Positions 1 through 8,139 of a DNA stretch of 43,298 bases are shown here, piece after piece. The notes under the pieces were generated by a model. The model saw only the letters and a program-made list of their open reading frames with translations, was not told where the DNA came from and ran no database searches. The DNA lies in NCBI GenBank assembly GCA_021777995.1, contig JAJYCW010000021.1:1-43298 (forward strand), in the 5' to 3' direction. The position numbers and the translations under genes are program-made. This DNA is from a bacterium. GTDB lineage: Bacteria > Armatimonadota > Chthonomonadetes > Chthonomonadales > Chthonomonadaceae. Within the stretch, counting starts at the first letter, position 1, and every line of letters begins with the position of its first letter.

Positions 1-1
1 A

Positions 2-142
<141 letters not shown>

Positions 143-196
143 GCTTACCCGCACCGGTGCCCGGCGGGGCGGCCGGTTCGCAAGGAACCTACCGAT

Positions 197-871
197 ATGA
201 TAAACAAGACTTTTGTGGCCATAATTGGCGCGGGTACTGTACTTGCAACAGCGGTATCCGCGTTGCCCCGCGATGTAAGCGCGAATTCGTGGGCAGCTGG
301 AGCAGTTAAAGAGACAATTGCTAACCGAGTACTGTTACCGTTGCCGGATGGGCGCTTTCACGGTACTCTACCAGTTACCCGCGCGCAGGTGGTGCTTGCT
401 TTAGCCGCCGAAGGTCATGTTCTAACAGCACGCCAGTGGAAGCACCATTCAAGTAGTCCGGTTCCAGATTCGGTGGCTAAACAACTTCGCACGGGCGACT
501 GGCGCGCGAAGCCTGTTACCAGGTACATGCTGGCTTCGGTACTTGCACGCCTTGGTGACTATATCAGCAATGGAGTTCACGCCGCCGCGCCTGGTGCCAA
601 AGATACCGGCAAGTCGTCTATTCTCCCAACCGTTAAAAAGCTGCCAATCACTGCGCATAGCCCGTATTATTCGGCTCTCCACTATCTTGCAGTTAATAAG
701 ATGGTGTGGCCAGGATCAGTGCTGTTGTACGTGGATAGTAAGCATGTTACCGCTGCGCAACTAAGTTCGGCATTATTTCAGTTTACCGAGGGCGTAACAA
801 ACCATTTGACGTCGCTGGGACTGGACAAGAATGGCAGTACGCCGGATCGAACGTTTCATCCCAAAAAGTGA
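197..871 (+). CDS. Secreted protein with SLH-like repeats
   Basis: 224-residue protein with an N-terminal hydrophobic signal sequence (residues 1-29). Residues about 32-70 (WAAGAVKETIANRVLLPLPD, then GRF, then LPVTRAQVVLALA) follow the layout of an S-layer homology domain: W-A..A, D-G-F, then T-R-A. Two weaker copies seem to follow (about 100-120 with PVTRYMLASVLARL, and 155-200 with YYSALHYLAVNKM and VTAAQLSSALFQF). SLH domains usually bind secondary wall polymers or peptidoglycan, or in diderms act in outer-membrane tethering. The start is supported by AAGGAA at 182-187, nine bases upstream. It lies 54 bp after mreB. The SLH call is by pattern and is moderate; a specific function is not visible. 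Confidence 0.7.
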   Translation: MINKTFVAIIGAGTVLATAVSALPRDVSANSWAAGAVKETIANRVLLPLPDGRFHGTLPVTRAQVVLALAAEGHVLTARQWKHHSSSPVPDSVAKQLRTGDWRAKPVTRYMLASVLARLGDYISNGVHAAAPGAKDTGKSSILPTVKKLPITAHSPYYSALHYLAVNKMVWPGSVLLYVDSKHVTAAQLSSALFQFTEGVTNHLTSLGLDKNGSTPDRTFHPKK

Positions 872-881
872 AGACCTTTGT

Positions 882-909
882 TGGTACCGCGAACTTCTCG
901 TGGTAACCA
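882..909 (+). terminator. Hairpin between the SLH-like gene and the zinc-finger gene
   Basis: Arms 882-892 and 898-909 pair over eleven bases, with one bulged A and one G-T pair, around a five-base loop (ACTTC). It starts ten bases after the stop codon at 871. No T-run follows, so it is either a weak or factor-assisted terminator or an mRNA 3'-end stabiliser. Confidence 0.4.
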
Positions 910-942
910 GCGCGACGTTGAGAGGAATCTATACTAGCAAAC

Positions 943-1452
943 ATGCACTCTCAGGAAGATATACCGCGATGTAGTTGTAGAAGGCATGAACCAACCAGGC
1001 TGGCGTGTGCTAGGTGCAGTGCTCCTATTTGCCCAGAATGTTCGGTGGTTACGCCAACAGGTATGATCTGTCGAACCTGCATGCGCAATGCACGTTCGCC
1101 GTTGGAAAAGATTGAGACAGCCCAACTTCTTCGTAGTTGGGCTGTCTCGCTTGTTTGCGGCACTGTACTGGGCTGGATCGTGCTCATGTTTAGTGGGATT
1201 GGTCTGTTCGCACTTTTGTCTTCATTTTTCTATGGCACGTCCATGGCTTATGCAGTGGCATTTTTTACAAGTCACAAGCGTGGACGGATGGTAGAGATTA
1301 TGGCTGCAGGTTCAACGATTGGTGGTCTCGCATTAGCTGTATTGCTGAGCTGGGGCATACACGGCTTGTTGGCGCAGCTTGCAAGCCCTTGGTTCCTCAT
1401 TATGGTTGCAGTAGCAGGATACACTGCGTACAACCGTGCTCGCTATTTTTAA
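943..1452 (+). CDS. B-box-type zinc-finger membrane protein
   Basis: 169 residues. The N-terminus holds a cysteine/histidine cluster (C10, C12, H15, C22, C25, C30, C33, C43, C46) with the spacing of small B-box-like zinc-binding modules often found in front of membrane domains. Residues about 65-100 and 110-165 form three to four hydrophobic segments, so the zinc module should sit at the cytoplasmic face of an integral membrane protein. A GAGAGGA stretch lies about 18 bases upstream of the ATG, a little far for a ribosome site. The next gene's start lies just after this stop. The reading frame contains a perfect 14-bp inverted repeat (1114-1148). Function unknown. Confidence 0.72.
   Translation: MHSQEDIPRCSCRRHEPTRLACARCSAPICPECSVVTPTGMICRTCMRNARSPLEKIETAQLLRSWAVSLVCGTVLGWIVLMFSGIGLFALLSSFFYGTSMAYAVAFFTSHKRGRMVEIMAAGSTIGGLALAVLLSWGIHGLLAQLASPWFLIMVAVAGYTAYNRARYF
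1114..1148. repeat. Perfect 14-bp inverted repeat inside a coding region
   Basis: Arms 1114-1127 (GAGACAGCCCAACT) and 1135-1148 (AGTTGGGCTGTCTC) are exact reverse complements around the 7-base loop TCTTCGT. The element lies in frame inside the zinc-finger membrane gene, at the join between the zinc module and the first membrane segment. Because of the palindrome the minus strand would encode almost the same peptide. Confidence 0.9.
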
Positions 1453-1468
1453 TAACGGAGACGTTAGA

Positions 1469-2374
1469 TTGAAACGTGTTGTCAGTGTGAGCCTCGGGGC
1501 CTCCTCAGGTGATTTTACGCGTAACATGGTGCTGAATGGATCCAGTATAGAAGTGAGCCGGGTTGGTTGCAATGGTGATATGGAGCTTGCTGCCGCCACA
1601 ATCGAGAAGCTCGATGGCAATGTGGATGCGATTGGGCTGGGCGGAATTGACATTTACCTGCGAGTTGGCGGAGAACAGTACATCATCGGAGATGGCTTGC
1701 GTCTCGCGCAACACGCCACAGTGTCACCCGTCGTGGATGGAAGCGGCCTTAAGGAGACCCTCGAGCGAACCACTGTAAAAACTATGCTGCGCAATGGAGA
1801 TGTGCACCCCGGTTCTAAGGTATTGATGGTGAGCGCTCTGGACCGTTTTGGAATGGCGGAAGCTTTGGTGGATGCTGGCTGTGATTGCAAGTTTGGCGAC
1901 CTCATCTTCAACATGAAAATTGATTACCCACTTACCACGTTAGACGAACTGAAGGACTTAGCTCGCAAATACCGGTCACGCCTGCTGACTGTGCCGTTCA
2001 GAATGCTGTATCCCACGGGAAGCGCACAGAATGAACGGGCTGGAGATACCAAGTATGCGCACTACTTTCACGAAGCCGACATTGTTGCTGGCGATCGGCA
2101 CCTCATTTTGAGGCATATGCCACAAGAGATGCATGGTAAGATAATACTTACCAATACTACCAGGCCCGAAACGGTGACGGAGTTGAAGAGTGCCGGTGTG
2201 CGTACACTTGTCACAACTACGCCCGATCTCGATGGGGTTTCCGGGGGAACAAACCTGATGGAAGCCGCCGTAGTGGCGCTTACAGAGAAACCACTTGCAG
2301 ATATAACGCGTGAAGACTATGTCGAGTGGTGTGAGCGTCTTAGTTGGCAGGGCGAAAAGCACGTTCTAAACTAA
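1469..2374 (+). CDS. Conserved protein of the 'quinate 5-dehydrogenase'-annotated family
   Basis: I start it at TTG 1469, where CGGAG (1456-1460) sits eight bases upstream. An in-frame ATG at 1436 would overlap the previous gene and lacks a ribosome site. That gives 301 residues beginning LKRVVSVSLGASSGD. The protein resembles a family that databases, as I recall, name quinate 5-dehydrogenase, but I see no classical GxGxxG Rossmann loop, so the name should not be read as an activity. It contains GLGGIDIYL near the N-terminus, several conserved-looking Cys and Asp residues, and a C-terminal segment TTTPDLDGVSGGTNLMEAA. It is 13 bp upstream of the SCP2 gene, in a run that continues to the permease and the reductase-like gene, so it probably shares their pathway. 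Confidence 0.6.
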   Translation: MKRVVSVSLGASSGDFTRNMVLNGSSIEVSRVGCNGDMELAAATIEKLDGNVDAIGLGGIDIYLRVGGEQYIIGDGLRLAQHATVSPVVDGSGLKETLERTTVKTMLRNGDVHPGSKVLMVSALDRFGMAEALVDAGCDCKFGDLIFNMKIDYPLTTLDELKDLARKYRSRLLTVPFRMLYPTGSAQNERAGDTKYAHYFHEADIVAGDRHLILRHMPQEMHGKIILTNTTRPETVTELKSAGVRTLVTTTPDLDGVSGGTNLMEAAVVALTEKPLADITREDYVEWCERLSWQGEKHVLN

Positions 2375-2387
2375 ACAGGAATAGTAC

Positions 2388-2741
2388 ATGTCGACTAATG
2401 AAGAGCTGTCGCACAGTCTGCGAACGTTTGCAGATGACTGCAATGGAAACGAAAAACTTCGGGTGATGAATCGTGACTGGAATCGGATTATTCATATTCA
2501 TGCCGACGATACGCAGGCGGATTATACCCTGACGTCCAACGACGGCACCGTCGTTTACAGTGAAGGGGCCCCACCTACGTGTGATTTGCGCGTATCGGCT
2601 ACTTGCGAAATACTCACACAAGTCTTTTACGGCGAGGTATCACCTAATGAACCCTACAATGAAGGAACACTTCGCGTCGACGGCTCTGAGGACGATGTGC
2701 TGCGGTTAGATTTTATTACTGCTATGTTATGGGAGGAGTGA
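2388..2741 (+). CDS. SCP2 sterol-carrier-like domain protein
   Basis: 117 residues made of a single SCP2-like domain: an N-terminal helix (LSHSLRTFADDC), a beta stretch with D-x-x-Y-x-L (QADYTLTSNDGTVV), then CDLRVSATCEILTQVFYGE and a final LRLDFITAMLW helix. SCP2 domains form a hydrophobic tunnel that carries acyl chains or other lipids. There is no signal peptide, so it should be cytosolic. It sits between the 'quinate dehydrogenase'-type gene and an APC permease and overlaps the latter by 13 bp. Next to an acyl-ACP-reductase-like enzyme, a role in presenting a lipid substrate is a reasonable inference, not something the sequence proves. Confidence 0.7.
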   Translation: MSTNEELSHSLRTFADDCNGNEKLRVMNRDWNRIIHIHADDTQADYTLTSNDGTVVYSEGAPPTCDLRVSATCEILTQVFYGEVSPNEPYNEGTLRVDGSEDDVLRLDFITAMLWEE

Positions 2742-4129
2742 ACGGCCAGCAGAACGGTCTTCGCCGTACGATAGGCCTGCGAACCGTCATATCTACCAGT
2801 GCCGGGCTAACGTTCGCGTCCTCAACATTTCTGGTGGTCGTAACCGTAGGAATGTTGATGGGCGGCAACGGTGCATGGCTTCCCATATGCATTGCCGGCG
2901 TATTGTGCGCTATCGCGGCTGCTGCATTCGCGGAACTCTGCGGTCTGTATCCAAATGCTGCCGGAATACGCGTTTATGTACAGCGTGCCTTTGGCGAAGA
3001 GGCCGCACAAGTCGTTGCACTAACCTACATGAGCGTCGTGACGCTCGTTGTGGGCGCAGAGGCATATGTGCTCTCGTATGTGCTTCATACCGCAATTCCG
3101 CAGATCGCGCCGCCCATCTGGATTTTTCTCATGATCACCCTTGCCACTGCCGCCAACTTCCGCGGGTTAAAAGTGGCAGGAATGCTGCAGGATATCATCA
3201 CCTATACGGTGGTGGTTTCCATCGTCTGCATGAGTGTAGCGGCACTGCACCACGGCGCATTCCACGGCGCTTCCCTGATACATCCTGGCTCACCCGGATC
3301 GCTTTTTACGGCGGTTGGAATCGCCATCTTTCTGTTTGTTGGATTCGAGTGGGTGACACCACTAGCCGAAGAGGTCAAGGACCACCGATCTATTGCACGC
3401 GGAATGTTTGCTGCAGTAATTTTACTTACAGTGGTCTACTCGCTCGTGGCTACTGCAATGTTCGCAACGACTGGGCGCACGGTGCTTTTTGGAAGTGCAG
3501 CCCATCGTGTTCCTACCCCGCACCTTGCGTTCGCACTTACTGCGCTCGGCCATGCTGGCGAGTGGGTTATGATTGTAACCAGTCTCTTTATGTCGCTCAC
3601 CACGTTCAACGCCGGTCTAATAAGCGTTAGCAGGTTTATTTATGCTTCTGCTAGAGATCATGTGTTGCCATCGCAGTTTGCCCATATTTCGCTTAAATAC
3701 GCAACACCAGATATCGCGGTCTTCACGATCTATGTAATTGCCCTCATCGTATCGATGGCAGTGTATTTTACGAGGTCGTTTGTAACGCTTATTAACCTTG
3801 CAGCTGTAACCGAAGCAATCATATATTCCTTCGCACTCGCAACAGTTGCGAGTTTAAGAGCGAAGGATGCTGCCCGAGAACGTCCATATACGATGATTGG
3901 TGGGCGAGCACTTGCCATTGTTGGGTCGGTTTTATTCTTTCTGGTGGGTCTCGGCGTTGTATTTCAAAACAATCCTGCTGCCTGGGGTGCAGGTATACTG
4001 CTCGTGGTAATTGCTTTGGGATGGTTTGCGTATGTACGGAAAGTAGTGCTGCCACGCAAAGAGCAGTTGAAACTTCAGCAAAAGCAGCGAAGAACCAGCC
4101 GCAGACCGCAGTCTTCTGAGGAGCTTTAA
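2729..4129 (+). CDS. APC-family amino acid permease
   Basis: 466 residues with about twelve hydrophobic segments and the APC superfamily pattern: a first helix with STSAGLTFASSTF, then FAELCGLYPNAAGIRVYVQ in place of the usual (F/Y)AELGxxxPxAGGxYxY, and a later helix with GFEWVTPLAEEVKD. These proteins take up amino acids or amines by proton or sodium coupling or exchange. The basic C-terminal tail (RKEQLKLQQKQRRTSRR) is expected in the cytoplasm. The ATG at 2729 overlaps the SCP2 gene; a GTG at 2738 is an alternative but leaves one base after the GGAGG. Its TAA overlaps the next ATG by one base (TAATG), so the two are probably translationally coupled. Substrate not deducible. Confidence 0.82.
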   Translation: MGGVNGQQNGLRRTIGLRTVISTSAGLTFASSTFLVVVTVGMLMGGNGAWLPICIAGVLCAIAAAAFAELCGLYPNAAGIRVYVQRAFGEEAAQVVALTYMSVVTLVVGAEAYVLSYVLHTAIPQIAPPIWIFLMITLATAANFRGLKVAGMLQDIITYTVVVSIVCMSVAALHHGAFHGASLIHPGSPGSLFTAVGIAIFLFVGFEWVTPLAEEVKDHRSIARGMFAAVILLTVVYSLVATAMFATTGRTVLFGSAAHRVPTPHLAFALTALGHAGEWVMIVTSLFMSLTTFNAGLISVSRFIYASARDHVLPSQFAHISLKYATPDIAVFTIYVIALIVSMAVYFTRSFVTLINLAAVTEAIIYSFALATVASLRAKDAARERPYTMIGGRALAIVGSVLFFLVGLGVVFQNNPAAWGAGILLVVIALGWFAYVRKVVLPRKEQLKLQQKQRRTSRRPQSSEEL

Positions 4130-5271
4130 TGCAGCGATTTGCCTTTATAATTCATCCTATTGACGCTAAGCGCGATGTCGCCAGAAAGTATCCCATTGCG
4201 CGTTATTTTCCGGAAGTACTTCTGGAGCAGTTCATAAAATCGCGTGAACCAATGACTGTGTCCTCAGTAACGGGTGTAAAGAGCAAAACAGGGGAAGAGC
4301 TGGAAGGCTGGCTGATTGCGTGCCCATTAACACCCCGACAGTTCGTGACGCTACCCTTAGAGTTCGTTTACCGCAGGCTGGAGCAATGCGGTCAAATAGC
4401 CATGGAGCTTGGTGCCGGCATCATCGGTCTAGGAGCATTTACTTCTGTTGTTGGTGATGGTGGCATTACGCTGGCATCCCGACTAAAAGGGATTGCCGTA
4501 ACTACAGGTAACTCTTATACAGTAGCCACGGCAATACAGGGCGCCGTAAAGGCTGCCGAGCTTATGGGAGTAGCACTAAGAGACGCTTCGGTTGCAGTGG
4601 TGGGTGCGGGCGGGTCTATTGGCGCAACCTGTGCAGAGATACTTTCAGCAGATGCAGCAAGTATCTCGTTGGTTGGACGTGGGCTGCCTGCGCTGGAGAC
4701 TACAGCGGAGAGGATCTCATCCCGTGCACGATCTTCTGTCCGAATGTTCACTGATGTGGCGCAGGGCCTGCGCGATGCCGACATTGTGATTACCGTCACT
4801 AGTGCGGTGGATGCTGTTATCCTGCCAGAACACATTAAATCTGGGGCTGTGGTCTGTGATGTAGCGCGGCCAAGAGACGTGTCGACTCGTGTTGCGGCTG
4901 AGCGCAAGGATGTGCTAGTGATTGAAGGCGGGGTTGTGCGTGTGCCTGGCGAAATGCGACTGCCGAAGTACGGCAAACCCGACGAACAGTTTAGCTTCGG
5001 ATTTGAACCCGGAACTGCCTACGCATGCATGTCGGAAACCATGATTCTGGCACTTGAGGGGCGATACGAAAATTTCACACTGGGCAAAGATGTCTCCAGT
5101 CGTCAGGTTGAGGAGATTGGCCATCTTGCGGAACGCCACGGTTTTCACCTGGAAGGCTTCCGGTCGTTTGAGCGAGCTGTAACCGCCGAGCATATCGAAA
5201 GCGTGCGAAAGGCAGCGCATCGACCTGCTTTAGACGTTCAACCGGTTGAGCCTGAAAGCCTCCCCCGGTAA
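4129..5271 (+). CDS. Long-chain acyl-ACP reductase-like NAD(P)-dependent oxidoreductase
   Basis: 380 residues. A Rossmann loop GAGGSIG lies at residues 159-165. The protein follows the layout of cyanobacterial long-chain acyl-ACP reductase (AAR): an N-terminal substrate domain with LGAGIIGLGAFTSVVGDGG (like LGGFSSIV in AAR) and TTGNSYT (like TTGNTHT), the nucleotide domain, and a C-terminal block AYACMSETMILALEG, then RYENFTLG and a final VEEIGHLAERHGF. Cys300 in YACMSE falls where AAR has its acylated catalytic cysteine (ACFAE). Databases may call such proteins shikimate dehydrogenase. Likely reaction by family: reduction of an acyl thioester to aldehyde. The real substrate is unknown. It is coupled to the permease (overlap of one base) and closes the cluster. 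Confidence 0.68.
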   Translation: MQRFAFIIHPIDAKRDVARKYPIARYFPEVLLEQFIKSREPMTVSSVTGVKSKTGEELEGWLIACPLTPRQFVTLPLEFVYRRLEQCGQIAMELGAGIIGLGAFTSVVGDGGITLASRLKGIAVTTGNSYTVATAIQGAVKAAELMGVALRDASVAVVGAGGSIGATCAEILSADAASISLVGRGLPALETTAERISSRARSSVRMFTDVAQGLRDADIVITVTSAVDAVILPEHIKSGAVVCDVARPRDVSTRVAAERKDVLVIEGGVVRVPGEMRLPKYGKPDEQFSFGFEPGTAYACMSETMILALEGRYENFTLGKDVSSRQVEEIGHLAERHGFHLEGFRSFERAVTAEHIESVRKAAHRPALDVQPVEPESLPR

Positions 5272-5282
5272 CCTGCCGTTCG

Positions 5283-5338
5283 TATAATGCGTGTCGTTTA
5301 GAATGCGGTACAATAACGGTAGATACTGCTTAGCAGTA
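5283..5338 (+). promoter_or_regulatory. Possible promoter region before nuoB
   Basis: TATAAT at 5283-5288 and TACAAT at 5309-5314 both look like -10 boxes, but no good -35 is found 16-18 bases upstream of either. A small inverted repeat TACTGC-TTA-GCAGTA follows at 5324-5338. The rest of the 128-bp gap holds nothing else I can name. Confidence 0.25.
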
Positions 5339-5399
5339 CGATCTGGGTCGATCTTGCTGCGTTTAAGCGGCGCGTCATGGTTAGAGAGTTATCACGTAA

Positions 5400-5981
5400 A
5401 TGGCAAAATATACCACTGAGATATCGCTTCACGATTCCGGTTCACCCAATCCTGATTTTGGACCCGGAAGCTCGCCGTTTGTTTTGGCCCGCATGGAAGA
5501 GCTGGTAAACTGGGCGAGGCGTAACAGCCTATGGCCGCTCACCTTTGGACTAGCCTGCTGTGCTATCGAGATGATGGCCTCGGCTGCGACGCGGTTCGAT
5601 CTTAGTCGGTTTGGTTCCGAGGTATTTAGGGCGTCGCCTCGACAGGCAGATGTCATGATTGTAGCCGGACGCGTTTCTACTAAAATGGCGCCCGTGCTGA
5701 GGCAAATCTATGACCAGATGCCTAACCCCAAATGGGTCATCAGCATGGGAGCCTGTGCCAGCACGGGTGGAGTCTACAACAATTACGCAATCCTTCAAGG
5801 CGTAGACCAAATTGTCCCTGTGGATGTGTATGTACCTGGCTGCCCTCCCAGTCCGGATGCCCTTATATACGGCATCATCAAACTTCAGGAGAAAATAAAA
5901 GCGCAGGGCTCCGGCAAAGTGATAGAGTTGGGGCCACTGTTTCAGCGTCCTGCCACAAATCCCGTTCCGGGGAGCAAATAG
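5400..5981 (+). CDS. nuoB: NADH-quinone oxidoreductase subunit B
   Basis: 193 residues. NuoB carries cluster N2, the last iron-sulfur cluster before quinone in complex I. The ligand pattern is intact: the adjacent Cys53-Cys54 in [11 protein letters not shown], Cys119 in MGACASTGG and Cys148 in [10 protein letters not shown]. The core [20 protein letters not shown] is also typical. It is soluble and sits on the peripheral arm at the membrane. Its stop codon is two bases from the nuoI ATG, so the two form a pair. No nuoA, nuoC or nuoD lies on either side, which is unusual because nuoABCD normally run together. Confidence 0.95.
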   Translation: MAKYTTEISLHDSGSPNPDFGPGSSPFVLARMEELVNWARRNSLWPLTFGLACCAIEMMASAATRFDLSRFGSEVFRASPRQADVMIVAGRVSTKMAPVLRQIYDQMPNPKWVISMGACASTGGVYNNYAILQGVDQIVPVDVYVPGCPPSPDALIYGIIKLQEKIKAQGSGKVIELGPLFQRPATNPVPGSK

Positions 5982-5983
5982 TC

Positions 5984-6505
5984 ATGGGTTTTCTATCTGG
6001 TGTGAAAGATTCCGCTGATAAGATCAAGGATAGTGCAGACGGTGCAAAGGCGATTGCTACTGGTTTTGCAATCACTTTTAGGCACTACGCTGAACAGCAG
6101 CTTAAACTGAAGCCATCGCTCACCATACAGTATCCTGAGGAGCGGCGTGAGCAGTACCCTAGAACACGGTGGCGCCATGCACTTACGCGTTATGAAAACG
6201 GCCTTGAAAAGTGTATTGGGTGTAGCCTGTGCGCTGGAGCATGTCCTGCTCGATGTATAAATGTCGTCGCTGCCGATAACACCGATGAAAACAGAGTTTC
6301 ACCAGGCGAGCGATATGCATCTACCTACGAGATCAACATGTTGCGATGTATCTTCTGCGGCTATTGTCAGGATGCCTGCCCAACAGGAGCCATTGTGTTG
6401 CGAAAGGATTTTGAGCTTGCCAGCTATACCAGAGCAGACAACCTCTACACCAAGGAGATGCTGCTCGAGCCCTCTCTTAGTTCCCTGGCGGAGCCTGGAA
6501 AGTAG
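5984..6505 (+). CDS. nuoI: NADH-quinone oxidoreductase subunit I
   Basis: 173 residues from ATG 5984, with GGGGAGC just upstream inside the end of nuoB. The frame is open further upstream, but those codons lie within nuoB. Two ferredoxin motifs bind the N6a and N6b 4Fe-4S clusters: CIGCSLCAGACPARC and CIFCGYCQDACPTG. The N-terminal helix region (GFAITFRHYAEQQLKLKPSLT and IQYPEER) is the usual NuoI lead-in. An additional charged and alanine-rich stretch (residues 5-25) precedes it. Pairs with NuoB in the quinone-proximal part of the peripheral arm. No further complex I gene follows. Confidence 0.94.
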   Translation: MGFLSGVKDSADKIKDSADGAKAIATGFAITFRHYAEQQLKLKPSLTIQYPEERREQYPRTRWRHALTRYENGLEKCIGCSLCAGACPARCINVVAADNTDENRVSPGERYASTYEINMLRCIFCGYCQDACPTGAIVLRKDFELASYTRADNLYTKEMLLEPSLSSLAEPGK

Positions 6506-6527
6506 ACTGGGCATAGCCGTTTATTGC

Positions 6528-6563
6528 CCCGCGGCACCAGAATATACGTAATGGAGCCGCGGG
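6528..6563. terminator. GC-rich hairpin between convergent nuoI and the GH172 gene
   Basis: Arms CCCGCGGC (6528-6535) and GCCGCGGG (6556-6563) pair perfectly around a 20-base loop. It lies between two converging genes, where a bidirectional terminator is expected. There is no clear T-run on either side. Confidence 0.45.
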
Positions 6564-6583
6564 CATAGTGCCTTATTCAGATG

Positions 6584-8077
6584 TTACGGTTGAGGCTCTG
6601 GAGTAAGCAGATATCCGTCGAGCCCCCACATATACCCCACCGACTGTTGATTTTTACCCGTGTTGGTAATTGTTAAGGTGTGGTTTCCGGCTGTCAACGC
6701 AACATGAGGAAAGACCACTGAATGTTCCTCAATGCCATCATGGTAGAAATCCACGGGATTGCCAAGCGAATGTCCGTCAATGGAAAACTGATAGGTACCA
6801 TAATCATGTGCATACGTACACAGTGCCAGAAACTCATATGAACCGGCCGCAGCAACATTCAAAGGCAGCGTAAGTATGCCATCTGGCCGATGAGGTGTGT
6901 ACCACAACTGCGCGCCTCCGCTATATCCCCCAAGGTTCTGCACACTGATCGTACCGTGGTTTGCCTTGGCGGCTCCAACCAGAGACTCCCCCTCTACAAT
7001 ATTGGCAAAGTCGTGATATAAAAGTTTGCGGCCATAGGGCATAGGGGGGTAAGGCAGATGTTCACCTGTTTGATACCAGAACGCAACCGAGGAGAAATCA
7101 TCAAACCGCTCACCAAATCCGGTTTTGACAGCGCCAGATTTGTGAAATGTTACACCCATGTGCTGTATAGTCACCCTAAGAGAATGCTTGAATGCAACTG
7201 GGTCAGGAATGTGCCATCTGTAGGCGGTTGTCTTATCACCCGCGTCGTTGCCTTGCATAACCGGTGTGCCGGTAAATAGGCCAGTTCCTTTGTGCAGGCC
7301 CCAACCATCGTTGAAGTAGTCTTCGCTGCCAGTGCCCTTAATGGACGGCGTGGATTCTCCGTCCACATAGAAATAGTCGTTGCCTTCACCCCACCAGCCG
7401 CCCGTAAGCTGCCGCACGCTTAAGACTGTTCCAACGTATTCGCCGGCTCCTGAGATGTTGGCAAGTACATACGGTTTTCCCGCGATACACGGGTACTCCT
7501 GGCGATAACTGGCGTGAAAAGTAGGCGTGTTTGTGGGTAGGTGGGTCATTTTACGCCAGTCAATCTGGTAGTAGAAGGCGTCAACTGGAGCGGTGCCTTC
7601 ATTGGTCACGGTGATGAGAGCAGATTTTTGAAAGGGCATTACCCAATAGCAATTCCGTGCTCGTCCGTCCGATGTGTCACGAACAGGTAGGGAATCGAGA
7701 TTGGCATCAATTCCATGTCCAACACCAAAAAAGTCACCCAACGGAGCCTCAACGCTAGGCTGTTTCTCGCCGTCCCAGTACATTCGCAGGATCAGGATCC
7801 GCGAATAATGTCGCTCAGAGTCGGCAACGGTATTCCAGAAATGGGTAATTTCACCAGGGCCCTCAAGATTTGCAAGTACTAGCGTAGCTCCTGGAGCAAT
7901 AGGTCGTGCATCGGCATTGCCGTGCTGCCAGTCAGGGTCGGTGGATGATACTCGCTCCGACTGGTAATTGGGCAGGACTGTAAGGCCCTGTAGTAGATTC
8001 CCAGGTTGCTGCGCAGCACCAATGGTAGGCAACCCGGCCAAAACGATGGCAAGTGTGAGCTTGCAAAACAATTTCAT
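6584..8077 (-). CDS. Secreted DUF2961 / GH172 family glycoside hydrolase-like protein
   Basis: 497 residues from ATG 8077, where GGAGAG lies six bases upstream; the longer frame up to 8131 lacks this and would bury the signal peptide. Residues 1-21 (MKLFCKLTLAIVLAGLPTIG) are a signal peptide with cleavage likely after GAA. The body matches DUF2961: GPGEITHFWNTV, then RMYWDG, EAPLGDFFGVGHG, and GTGSEDYFNDGWG. This family was renamed GH172 after members were shown to act on difructose anhydrides and arabinofuranosides. The C-terminal 110 residues (LAAGSYEFLALC... VGYMWGLDGYLL) look like a beta-sandwich attached domain. It stands alone on the minus strand between nuoI and a response regulator. 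Substrate not deducible. Confidence 0.82.
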   Translation of the reverse strand: MKLFCKLTLAIVLAGLPTIGAAQQPGNLLQGLTVLPNYQSERVSSTDPDWQHGNADARPIAPGATLVLANLEGPGEITHFWNTVADSERHYSRILILRMYWDGEKQPSVEAPLGDFFGVGHGIDANLDSLPVRDTSDGRARNCYWVMPFQKSALITVTNEGTAPVDAFYYQIDWRKMTHLPTNTPTFHASYRQEYPCIAGKPYVLANISGAGEYVGTVLSVRQLTGGWWGEGNDYFYVDGESTPSIKGTGSEDYFNDGWGLHKGTGLFTGTPVMQGNDAGDKTTAYRWHIPDPVAFKHSLRVTIQHMGVTFHKSGAVKTGFGERFDDFSSVAFWYQTGEHLPYPPMPYGRKLLYHDFANIVEGESLVGAAKANHGTISVQNLGGYSGGAQLWYTPHRPDGILTLPLNVAAAGSYEFLALCTYAHDYGTYQFSIDGHSLGNPVDFYHDGIEEHSVVFPHVALTAGNHTLTITNTGKNQQSVGYMWGLDGYLLTPEPQP

Positions 8078-8139
8078 CGGCAACTCTCCGTGTGGAACAA
8101 GAATAACAAAACATTTAGCAGCTACCTGCAATTCTCCTG

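Noticed and set aside
1469..2374. A confirmed quinate dehydrogenase
   Set aside because: No GxGxxG nucleotide loop or shikimate-binding pattern is visible; only the family label supports the activity.
5732..5983. Longer nuoI starting inside nuoB
   Set aside because: The extension is translated from nuoB DNA; ATG 5984 has the ribosome site and matches the family start.
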